From contig NZ_CP017990.1 of assembly GCF_002208095.1 (NCBI RefSeq), positions 5,022,001 through 5,086,000 on the forward strand: DNA of 64,000 nt, written 5' to 3'. Shown here in pieces: positions 58,057-64,000 of this stretch. Both the position numbers and the translations under genes were made by a program. The notes beneath the pieces were generated by a model that made no database searches, had not been told where the DNA came from, and worked only from the letters and a program-made list of their open reading frames with translations. The DNA comes from Enterobacter cloacae complex sp. ECNIH7. GTDB taxonomy: Bacteria > Pseudomonadota > Gammaproteobacteria > Enterobacterales > Enterobacteriaceae. Positions within the stretch are counted from its first letter, which is position 1. Every line of letters starts with the position of its first letter.

Positions 58057-58076
58057 TTGTCTACATCTTGTCTACA
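58057..58076. promoter_or_regulatory. Pair of integrase arm-type sites, right arm
   Basis: TTGTCTACA at 58057-58065 and again at 58068-58076, 11 bp apart, directly after the int stop. The left arm has the matching pair at 25457-25476. Confidence 0.75.
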
Positions 58077-58084
58077 CCCGTAAC

Positions 58085-58114
58085 GCTATATCCTTCTTGT
58101 AACTGCTTATGGCT
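58085..58114. promoter_or_regulatory. Decamer array (candidate Cox boxes) in the right att arm
   Basis: GCTATATCCT, TCTTGTAACT and GCTTATGGCT start at 58085, 58095 and 58105, 10 bp apart, between the Int arm sites and the core. This is where an excisionase would bind to shape the excision complex. Confidence 0.65.
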
Positions 58115-58161
58115 GTTGCAAGAAAGGTTGATTTATAAGGGATTTTTTCTAAGTACCTGAT

Positions 58162-58203
58162 AAAAAAAACCCCCACATCATGTGGGGGAAGACAGGGATG
58201 GTG
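58162..58203 (-). terminator. attR core, which is also the cpxP terminator
   Basis: Identical to 25366-25407. Read on the minus strand, cpxP is followed by CCCCCACA-TGA-TGTGGGGG and a run of eight T residues, an intrinsic terminator. Integration by recombination inside this core leaves an intact terminator at both prophage ends. Confidence 0.92.
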
Positions 58204-58225
58204 TCTATGGCAAGGAAAACAGGGT

Positions 58226-58735
58226 TTACTGGTTACTACGGGTACTGCTATTGCTACTGAAAAACGACGTTTCTGAGCTTCGCTGCATCCGTGCAACCTC
58301 ACGCAGCTGGTCCATTCGCTGCTGATGTTTAGTGTTCAAAACCGCTTGCTGCTCGGGCGTTAGCAGATGGAACATCTGGTTGCGGACCTTCGCCATCTCT
58401 ACCTGGCGGGCAACCTGTTCCTGTGCCATTTTTTCGGCCTGAGCGCGTACAGCGCTTTCGTCAAAATTTTCTGCGGTGACAAGGCGATGCATTGTCTCCA
58501 TTTCGCTAACATTAACAGGGGGCTGGTCGTGTCGTGCCCTCTGCATCAGATCTCGCATCTGTTGACGCTGATGTTCGGTTAAACTTATGCCGTCAAACAT
58601 ATGGCTTTGGCTGCTGTTCTGCGTTGCACCCTCTTGTAAGGGACTGTTATCGCTGATGATAGCTTCAGCAGCCTGGCTAAACGCACTGAACGCCAGCGTT
58701 GAGGCCATGACGGCAGCGGTAACTTTGCGCATCAC
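58226..58735 (-). CDS. cpxP: Periplasmic Cpx-pathway inhibitor CpxP
   Basis: Periplasmic chaperone-like protein that restrains the sensor CpxA and is titrated by misfolded proteins. The precursor is 169 aa with the signal peptide [21 protein letters not shown] and two LTxxQ motifs: LTEHQ and LTPEQ. It is divergent from cpxRA, with a perfect CpxR box between, so it is strongly Cpx-induced. The gene itself is not disrupted by the prophage. A second Met directly follows the first. Confidence 0.95.
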   Translation of the reverse strand: MMRKVTAAVMASTLAFSAFSQAAEAIISDNSPLQEGATQNSSQSHMFDGISLTEHQRQQMRDLMQRARHDQPPVNVSEMETMHRLVTAENFDESAVRAQAEKMAQEQVARQVEMAKVRNQMFHLLTPEQQAVLNTKHQQRMDQLREVARMQRSSETSFFSSNSSTRSNQ

Positions 58736-58812
58736 TTGCTCCCAAAATCTTTCGTGTCGCGATTCAACGAGAGACAGTCTACGATTCAGGCTGCAAACAT
58801 GCGTCAGGGGGT

Positions 58813-58827
58813 GTAAAACAACGTAAA
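58813..58827. promoter_or_regulatory. CpxR-binding site between cpxP and cpxR
   Basis: GTAAA-ACAAC-GTAAA, a perfect match to the GTAAA-N5-GTAAA consensus, lies 78 bp before cpxP and 55 bp before cpxR. It predicts activation of cpxP and autoregulation of cpxRA. Confidence 0.9.
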
Positions 58828-58882
58828 GTCATGGATTAGATAGCCTTGATGTCGTAATTTCTGCCTCGGAGGTATTTAAACA

Positions 58883-59581
58883 ATGAATAAAATCCTGTTA
58901 GTTGATGATGACCGAGAGCTCACATCCCTTTTAAAGGAGTTGCTCGACATGGAAGGTTTCAACGTCCTGGTTGCCCATGATGGCGAGCAGGCGCTGAGTC
59001 TCCTTGACGACAGCATCGATTTACTTTTGCTCGACGTGATGATGCCGAAGAAAAACGGTATTGATACGTTGAAAGAGCTTCGCCAGACACACCAGACTCC
59101 CGTAATCATGCTGACCGCGCGCGGCAGCGAACTTGACCGCGTACTCGGCCTTGAGCTGGGCGCGGATGATTATTTACCGAAGCCGTTTAACGACCGTGAA
59201 CTGGTTGCCCGTATTCGCGCTATCCTGCGCCGTTCGCACTGGAGCGAGCAGCAGCAAAATACCGACAACAGCTCACCCACCCTTGAAGTCGATTCCCTGA
59301 GCCTGAACCCGGGCCGTCAGGAAGCAAGCTTTGATGGCCAGACGCTGGAACTGACCGGCACGGAGTTCACCCTGCTGTATCTGCTGGCGCAGCACCTCGG
59401 CCAGGTGGTTTCGCGTGAACATCTAAGCCAGGAAGTGCTGGGCAAACGCCTCACTCCGTTTGACCGCGCCATCGACATGCACATCTCTAACCTGCGCCGT
59501 AAGCTGCCGGAGCGTAAAGACGGTCACCCATGGTTTAAAACCCTGCGTGGTCGCGGTTATCTGATGGTTTCTGCTTCATGA
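58883..59581 (+). CDS. cpxR: Envelope-stress response regulator CpxR
   Basis: OmpR-type regulator, 232 aa. The receiver domain has Asp51 in LLLLDVMMPKKNG as phosphoacceptor and a late Lys in YLPKPFNDREL. The C-terminal winged helix ends at LRGRGYLMVS. Overlaps cpxA by 4 bp (ATGA). Confidence 0.98.
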   Translation: MNKILLVDDDRELTSLLKELLDMEGFNVLVAHDGEQALSLLDDSIDLLLLDVMMPKKNGIDTLKELRQTHQTPVIMLTARGSELDRVLGLELGADDYLPKPFNDRELVARIRAILRRSHWSEQQQNTDNSSPTLEVDSLSLNPGRQEASFDGQTLELTGTEFTLLYLLAQHLGQVVSREHLSQEVLGKRLTPFDRAIDMHISNLRRKLPERKDGHPWFKTLRGRGYLMVSAS

Positions 59582-60951
59582 TAGGAAGCTTAACCGCCCG
59601 CATCTTCGCCATCTTCTGGCTGACGCTGGCACTTGTTTTAATGCTCGTTTTGATGTTGCCAAAACTCGACTCACGCCAGATGACGGAGCTTCTCGACAGC
59701 GAGCAACGTCAGGGCGTGATGATCGAGCAGCACGTGGAAGCCGAGCTGGCAAACGATCCGCCGAACGATTTAATGTGGTGGCGCAGGCTGTTTCGCGCTA
59801 TCGACAAATGGGCGCCGCCCGGACAACGCCTGCTGCTGGTGACCAGCGAAGGCCGCGTGATTGGGGCCGATCGCAATGAAATGCAGATTATCCGCAACTT
59901 CATTGGCCAGGCGGATAACGCCGATCATCCCCAGAAGAAGAAATATGGCCGCGTAGAGATGGTGGGGCCTTTCTCCGTCAGGGACGGAGAGGATAATTAT
60001 CAGCTCTACCTGATCCGTCCGGCGAGTAACTCCCAGTCTGATTTTATCAACCTGCTGTTTGACCGCCCTCTCCTGCTGCTGATTGTCACCATGCTGGTCA
60101 GCTCGCCGCTGCTGTTATGGCTGGCGTGGAGCCTGGCAAAACCGGCGCGTAAGCTGAAGAATGCCGCCGATGAGGTGGCGCAGGGTAACCTGCGACAGCA
60201 CCCTGAGTTGGAAGCAGGTCCGCAGGAGTTCCTTGCCGCCGGAACCAGTTTTAACCAGATGGTGAGCGCCCTCGATCTCATGATGACAGCGCAGCAGCGT
60301 CTGCTGTCGGATATCTCGCACGAGCTGCGTACCCCGCTTACGCGCTTGCAGCTTGGCACTGCGCTGCTGCGCCGCCGCAGCGGTGAGAGCAAAGAGCTGG
60401 AGCGTATTGAAACAGAAGCGCACCGCCTGGACAGCATGATCAACGACCTGCTGGTCATGTCGCGCAATCAGCAGAAAAACGCGCTGGTCAGCGAAACGGT
60501 GAAAGCGAATCACCTCTGGCACGAGGTGCTGGACAACGCGGCGTTCGAAGCGGAACAGATGGGTAAATCCTTCACCGTCAACTTCCCGCCGGGCCCGTGG
60601 CCGCTGTACGGTAACCCCAACACGCTGGAAAGCGCGCTGGAGAACATCGTGCGTAACGCCCTGCGCTACTCGCATACGAAGATTGAGGTGGCGTTCTCGG
60701 TGGATAAAGACGGGATCACCGTCATTGTCGATGACGACGGTCCCGGCGTCAGCCCGGAAGACCGCGAGCAGATTTTCCGTCCGTTCTATCGTACCGATGA
60801 GGCGCGCGACCGGGAATCAGGTGGTACGGGACTGGGTCTGGCGATTGTTGAAACTGCCATGCAGCAGCACCGTGGCTGGGTGAAAGCCGATGACAGTCCG
60901 CTGGGTGGACTACGGTTAACGCTGTGGCTACCGTTGTATAAGCGTTCGTAG
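59578..60951 (+). CDS. cpxA: Envelope-stress sensor histidine kinase CpxA
   Basis: Inner-membrane sensor that phosphorylates or dephosphorylates CpxR. The 457-aa protein has two membrane spans (about residues 8-28 and 165-186) flanking a periplasmic domain, then HAMP. The H-box is LLSDISHELRTPLTR (His near 248), with ENIVRNALRYS (N-box) and GTGLGLAIV (G2 box). Translationally coupled to cpxR. Confidence 0.97.
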   Translation: MIGSLTARIFAIFWLTLALVLMLVLMLPKLDSRQMTELLDSEQRQGVMIEQHVEAELANDPPNDLMWWRRLFRAIDKWAPPGQRLLLVTSEGRVIGADRNEMQIIRNFIGQADNADHPQKKKYGRVEMVGPFSVRDGEDNYQLYLIRPASNSQSDFINLLFDRPLLLLIVTMLVSSPLLLWLAWSLAKPARKLKNAADEVAQGNLRQHPELEAGPQEFLAAGTSFNQMVSALDLMMTAQQRLLSDISHELRTPLTRLQLGTALLRRRSGESKELERIETEAHRLDSMINDLLVMSRNQQKNALVSETVKANHLWHEVLDNAAFEAEQMGKSFTVNFPPGPWPLYGNPNTLESALENIVRNALRYSHTKIEVAFSVDKDGITVIVDDDGPGVSPEDREQIFRPFYRTDEARDRESGGTGLGLAIVETAMQQHRGWVKADDSPLGGLRLTLWLPLYKRS

Positions 60952-60958
60952 GTGTTAG

Positions 60959-60989
60959 TGCCGGGTGGCGGCTTCGCCTTACCCGGCCT
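60959..60989. repeat. REP-like palindromic element after cpxA
   Basis: GCCGGGTGGCGGC-TTCGCC-TTACCCGGCCTAC, same family as the unit at 12611-12640. Lies between the convergent cpxA and yiiM genes. Confidence 0.78.
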
Positions 60990-61004
60990 ACTTTCTGCGG
61001 AGGA

Positions 61005-61679
61005 CTATTTCCCCCACAATCTCCGCGAATTATCTTCGATCTTGCTGCTTAAACGCCGCTTCTGCATCGTTCTCGTCCAGCTGGTCGATAGCCCCGCCGC
61101 CGACAGCAGGCGGTGATACTGTTCGTCGTCAAACGGCATATGCCAGGCAATGGCGCAGGCGTCATAAACAGACACATCGCTCAGGCGCGACGCCAGCTCA
61201 AGCGGTGCGTCCGCTGAAACCTGCCCAGCCAGCACCACGCGATACAGCCAGCCGGTTTTACCCGCTTTTTGCAGCTGGGCCGACATATCCTGAATACCGA
61301 AATGGTAGTTGAGCTTGAAGCACGGCGAGCGCGGCTGCGTCACCTGAATCAGGGCATCGCCCCAGCGGTAGATATCACCGATAAACACGTTCTTTTCGGT
61401 GAGCCCTTCGGTGGAGAGATTCTCGCCAAACGCGGGGGCGACGAAGAGGTCCGCCTGCTCGGGGAATTCGGTTTTCCAGTGCTGGTAGTGTTCGCGCGGG
61501 TAGTGGCACAGCGCGCGATCGGGCCCGCCGTGGATTTTCTTTTCGGCCTGCTCGTCACCCGCAAGCCCGAGGTCGGTTAACGTCAGCTCACCGTCGACCT
61601 GAATTTTGGCGATGGCACTCGGGCGGCTGCCGTCGTACTCCCTTACCTTGCCTGTAAATACATTCACCGGATAATGCAT
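61005..61679 (-). CDS. yiiM: MOSC-domain protein YiiM
   Basis: Molybdenum-cofactor-dependent hydroxylamine reductase activity (6-N-hydroxylaminopurine resistance) is reported for the E. coli relative. The 224-aa product begins MHYPVNVFTGKVREYDG. The MOSC core includes KKIHGGPDRALCHYPREHY, and the conserved cysteine is in QPRSPCFKLNYHFG. kdgT, which I recall next to it in E. coli, is replaced by an ERIC element. Confidence 0.93.
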   Translation of the reverse strand: MHYPVNVFTGKVREYDGSRPSAIAKIQVDGELTLTDLGLAGDEQAEKKIHGGPDRALCHYPREHYQHWKTEFPEQADLFVAPAFGENLSTEGLTEKNVFIGDIYRWGDALIQVTQPRSPCFKLNYHFGIQDMSAQLQKAGKTGWLYRVVLAGQVSADAPLELASRLSDVSVYDACAIAWHMPFDDEQYHRLLSAAGLSTSWTRTMQKRRLSSKIEDNSRRLWGK

Positions 61680-61696
61680 CGCTGCTCCTTTTATGC

Positions 61697-61817
61697 CCTA
61701 AATAATTCGAGTTGCAGGAAGGCGGCAAGAGAGTGAATCCCCAGGAGCTTACTCAGGTAAGTGACTGGGGTGAGCGAACGCAGCCAACGCACCTGCAACT
61801 TGAAGTATGACGGGTAT
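61697..61817. repeat. ERIC (intergenic repeat unit)
   Basis: Contains the diagnostic ERIC core GTGAATCCCCAGGAGCTTAC and AAGTGACTGGGGTGAGCG, with flanking arms TTCGAGTTGCAGGAAGGC and CACCTGCAACTTGAAGTATG that are largely complementary. About 120 bp, near the full 127-bp length. Lies between yiiM and sodA. Confidence 0.92.
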
Positions 61818-61825
61818 ACAGATAC

Positions 61826-61851
61826 AAAAAAAGCGAGTCATAAGACTCGCT
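61826..61851 (-). terminator. Intrinsic terminator of sodA
   Basis: AGCGAGTC-ATAA-GACTCGCT hairpin with seven T residues on the minus strand, about 20 bp after the sodA stop. Confidence 0.88.
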
Positions 61852-61873
61852 TCTCACAGGCGTCAATGCAACC

Positions 61874-62494
61874 TTATTTTTTAGCGGCGAAACGCGCTGC
61901 TGCTTCGTCCCAGTTCACCACGTCCCAGAAGGCTTTGATGTAGTCCGGGCGACGGTTCTGGAATTTCAGGTAGTAAGCGTGTTCCCACACGTCCAGGCCC
62001 AGGATCGGGAAGCCGGATGCGCCAGAGATTGCTTCACCCATCAGCGGGGAGTCCTGGTTAGCAGTAGACACTACCGCCAGCTTGTCGCCTTTCAGAACCA
62101 GCCACGCCCAGCCAGAGCCGAAACGGGTTGCAGCGGCTTTTTCGAATTCTGCTTTGAAGTTGTCTACGGAGCCGAAGTCGCGCTCGATAGCCGCTTTCAG
62201 GTCGCCCTGCAGGGTGGTACCGGTCTTCAGGCCTTTCCAGAACAGGCTGTGGTTAGCGTGGCCGCCAGCGTTGTTACGCAGAACGGTTTTCTTGTCCGCT
62301 GGCAGCTGGTCCAGCTTGGTGATCAGCTCTTCAGCAGACAGGTTAGCGAACTCTGGCAGGCTTTCCAGCGCGGCGTTCGCGTTGTTCACATAGGTCTGGT
62401 GGTGTTTAGTGTGATGGATTTCCATCGTCTGCTTGTCGAAATGCGGTTCCAGTGCGTCGTAGGCATACGGCAGGGATGGCAGTGTATAACTCAT
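61874..62494 (-). CDS. sodA: Manganese superoxide dismutase
   Basis: Cytoplasmic Mn-SOD, 206 aa from the ATG at 62494 ([20 protein letters not shown]). The metal ligands are His27 (MEIHHTKHH), the His in HANHSLFW, and Asp and His in [19 protein letters not shown] and the Gln near position 146 fit the Mn type. A Fur-type box lies about 75 bp upstream. Confidence 0.97.
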   Translation of the reverse strand: MSYTLPSLPYAYDALEPHFDKQTMEIHHTKHHQTYVNNANAALESLPEFANLSAEELITKLDQLPADKKTVLRNNAGGHANHSLFWKGLKTGTTLQGDLKAAIERDFGSVDNFKAEFEKAAATRFGSGWAWLVLKGDKLAVVSTANQDSPLMGEAISGASGFPILGLDVWEHAYYLKFQNRRPDYIKAFWDVVNWDEAAARFAAKK

Positions 62495-62568
62495 AATCCT
62501 CTCCATTATTGTCGGGCGGCACAGCTGTTAATGCCGCGTAAGCAGTTGGTTCATTATAGTTAATTAAA

Positions 62569-62591
62569 TGATATTGAAAATGATTATCAAT
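62569..62591. promoter_or_regulatory. Fur box upstream of sodA
   Basis: ATGATATTGAAAATGATTATCA resembles the Fur consensus GATAATGATAATCATTATC, including the ATGATTATC core. Iron repression of sodA by Fur is established in E. coli. Confidence 0.75.
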
Positions 62592-62637
62592 GCCGTAGTT
62601 TTTATAAGGTTATTTGATTTTTGCCTTATCACAAAAT

Positions 62638-62653
62638 TGTGAGTCTGCTCACC
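62638..62653. promoter_or_regulatory. CRP site upstream of rhaT
   Basis: TGTGA-GTCTGC-TCACC, nearly ideal CRP half-sites with the correct 6-bp spacing, about 130 bp before rhaT. Rhamnose transport is under CRP and RhaS control in E. coli. Confidence 0.7.
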
Positions 62654-62782
62654 CGGTTAACGTGCTGATTGCCATCCAAAACTAAATTGCGGCAACAGTC
62701 TGAAGGTTCCTGAACTGCCTAATTTTTACACTCATCAAGCCGGGGGGAAGCCACCGGCTATAAAAACGATGAGGACGTAAAA

Positions 62783-63817
62783 ATGAATCATGCGATTACG
62801 ATGGGTATCTTCTGGCATTTGATAGGCGCGGCCAGTGCAGCCTGTTTCTATGCCCCGTTTAAAAAGGTGAAAGGGTGGTCGTGGGAAACCATGTGGTCAG
62901 TTGGCGGTACCGTGTCCTGGCTGATTTTGCCGTGGACCATTAGCGCCATGCTGCTCCCGGATTTCTGGGGCTACTTTACTTCCTTCAGTGCCTCCACCCT
63001 CCTGCCAGTGTTTCTGTTCGGGGCGATGTGGGGCATCGGCAACATCAATTACGGCCTGACCATGCGCTACCTCGGGATGTCGATGGGTATTGGCATCGCA
63101 ATTGGCATTACGCTCATCGTCGGCACGCTGATGACGCCCATTCTTAACGGCAATGTCGACGTGTTGATCAACACCAAAGGCGGGCAAATGACGCTGCTTG
63201 GCGTGCTTGTTGCGGTGATAGGCGTGGGTATCGTCACCCGCGCGGGACAGTTGAAAGAGCGCAAGATGGGCATCAAAGCCGAAGACTTTAACCTGAAGAA
63301 GGGGCTGCTGCTGGCAGTGATGTGCGGCATCTTCTCGGCGGGCATGTCGTTCGCCATGAACGCGGCAAAACCCATGCACGAAGCGGCCGCCGCGCTGGGC
63401 GTCGACCCGCTGTACGTGGCGCTGCCAAGCTACGTGGTGATCATGGGCGGCGGCGCGTTGGTAAACCTCGGCTTCTGCTTCATTCGTCTGGCAAAAGTGA
63501 AGGATTTGTCGGTAAAAGCCGATTTCTCACTGGCAAAATCCTTAATCATCACCAATGTGCTCCTATCGATGCTGGGCGGCCTCATGTGGTATCTGCAGTT
63601 CTTTTTCTACGCCTGGGGCCACGCCAGCATTCCACCGCAGTACGATTACATAAGCTGGATGCTGCACATGAGCTTCTACGTGCTGTGTGGCGGACTGGTT
63701 GGGCTGGTACTGAAGGAGTGGAATAACGCCGGGCGTCGTCCGGTGGGCGTGCTGAGCCTGGGCTGCGTGGTGATTATTATCGCGGCCAATATCGTGGGCC
63801 TCGGCATGGCGAACTGA
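62783..63817 (+). CDS. rhaT: L-rhamnose-proton symporter RhaT
   Basis: Inner-membrane rhamnose/H+ symporter, 344 aa, ten predicted spans. Recognised by [20 protein letters not shown] and by [17 protein letters not shown]. Stops directly before the rhaR stop (no spacer), so the two are convergent. Confidence 0.97.
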   Translation: MNHAITMGIFWHLIGAASAACFYAPFKKVKGWSWETMWSVGGTVSWLILPWTISAMLLPDFWGYFTSFSASTLLPVFLFGAMWGIGNINYGLTMRYLGMSMGIGIAIGITLIVGTLMTPILNGNVDVLINTKGGQMTLLGVLVAVIGVGIVTRAGQLKERKMGIKAEDFNLKKGLLLAVMCGIFSAGMSFAMNAAKPMHEAAAALGVDPLYVALPSYVVIMGGGALVNLGFCFIRLAKVKDLSVKADFSLAKSLIITNVLLSMLGGLMWYLQFFFYAWGHASIPPQYDYISWMLHMSFYVLCGGLVGLVLKEWNNAGRRPVGVLSLGCVVIIIAANIVGLGMAN

Positions 63818-64000
63818 TTACGCTGCCTTTCGACTGCGATGACGCCACTGAACCGGCGTCATCCCCACCTCGCGGTTAAACACCACCGAAAAGTAATTAC
63901 TGTCCTCAAATCCGCTGCGCATCGCCACTTCACTGACCATCAGCTCGGTATGCTGCAACAGGTACTGGGCGTGGCAGATGCGCAGCTGACGCAGGTAGTG
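63818..64000 (-). CDS. rhaR: Rhamnose operon activator RhaR, C-terminal end only
   Basis: AraC-family activator of rhaSR. The visible 60 residues are the second HTH of the DNA-binding domain: [20 protein letters not shown], then [20 protein letters not shown] and PVQWRH. This matches RhaR rather than RhaS because of [12 protein letters not shown] and its place beside rhaT. The gene runs out of the window. Confidence 0.9.
   Translation of the reverse strand, partial: HYLRQLRICHAQYLLQHTELMVSEVAMRSGFEDSNYFSVVFNREVGMTPVQWRHRSRKAA

Larger units (their letters stand above)
25366..58203. mobile_element. P2-family prophage, apparently complete, inserted between fieF and cpxP
   Basis: A unit of about 32.8 kb bounded by identical 42-bp repeats. 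It contains int, C, cox, A, Q-P-O-N-M-L, X, holin, lysozyme, spanins, R, S, V-W-J-I-H, tail-fibre assembly, FI-FII-E-E'-T-U, D and ogr, plus a recognisable cos site. Every structural and lysis module I would look for in a P2 relative is present and open. I found no gpB-like gene. P2 itself is about 33.6 kb. The FI-U block is inverted relative to P2. Confidence 0.95.

Noticed and set aside
58115..58160. IHF site between the right-arm Cox boxes and the core
   Set aside because: AATCAA is present on the minus strand but the required TTR at the correct distance is missing; the evidence is too weak to call.

Overview
The window is chromosomal DNA from a member of the Enterobacteriaceae, most likely Enterobacter or a close relative such as Lelliottia. 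The host gene order is that of the E. coli metL-to-rhaR region. The intergenic repeats (REP-like units with a GCCGGGTGGCGGC core and one ERIC element) are enterobacterial. Relative to the E. coli K-12 order as I remember it, yiiX, yiiS-uspD and kdgT are absent, and a SLC13-type permease gene lies between tpiA and cdh.

Host left arm (1-25365): metL (3' end cut off) and metB, with metJ divergent; rpmE; priA, cytR and ftsN; hslVU, menA and rraA; zapB; glpF-glpK-glpX; fpr; yiiR and yiiQ; tpiA; the SLC13 permease; cdh; sbp; pfkA; fieF. Host right arm (58204-64000): cpxP facing cpxRA across a perfect CpxR box, yiiM, an ERIC element, sodA with a Fur box, rhaT with a CRP site, and the 3' end of rhaR.

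Between fieF and cpxP sits an apparently complete P2-family prophage of about 32.8 kb. It is bounded by 42-bp direct repeats (25366-25407 and 58162-58203) that contain the cpxP terminator hairpin. It carries int, an immunity repressor C, cox, replication gene A, a cos site, terminase and capsid genes (Q, P, O, N, M, L), tail genes, and a lysis set of holin, GH24 lysozyme, and Rz with a nested Rz1. The late activator gene ogr is also present. Tail gene E has the P2-type -1 slippery site (T TTT TTG). Three Ogr boxes (TTGT-N12-ACAA) mark late promoters at FI/D, V and P/O.

Departures from the P2 plan: (i) the FI-FII-E-T-U block lies inverted relative to D-ogr and the other tail genes; (ii) the early region encodes an exonuclease VIII-like protein, a Dam methylase with an extra zinc-ribbon tail, a DUF4406 protein and a C5-cytosine methyltransferase that shares most of its length with a second open frame, and I see no gpB-like gene; (iii) the slot between A and cos, where P2 carries tin/old, holds an AT-richer two-gene operon of an ImmA/IrrE-type metallopeptidase and a PIN-like nuclease, a strong candidate for a toxin-antitoxin or anti-phage cassette; (iv) a zinc-ribbon membrane protein and a VasI-like secreted protein lie between ogr and attL; (v) 38-bp paired repeats occur at two (possibly three) non-coding sites.

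The most interesting signal is a 10-bp-phased decamer array (about GCTTATWTCG). It occurs three times: in the cox-C switch, in the right att arm, and just upstream of the metallopeptidase/PIN promoter. The first two positions match the known dual role of P2 Cox as Pc repressor and excisionase. The third suggests that the accessory cassette is wired to the lysis-lysogeny switch. No tRNA, rRNA or CRISPR array was seen.
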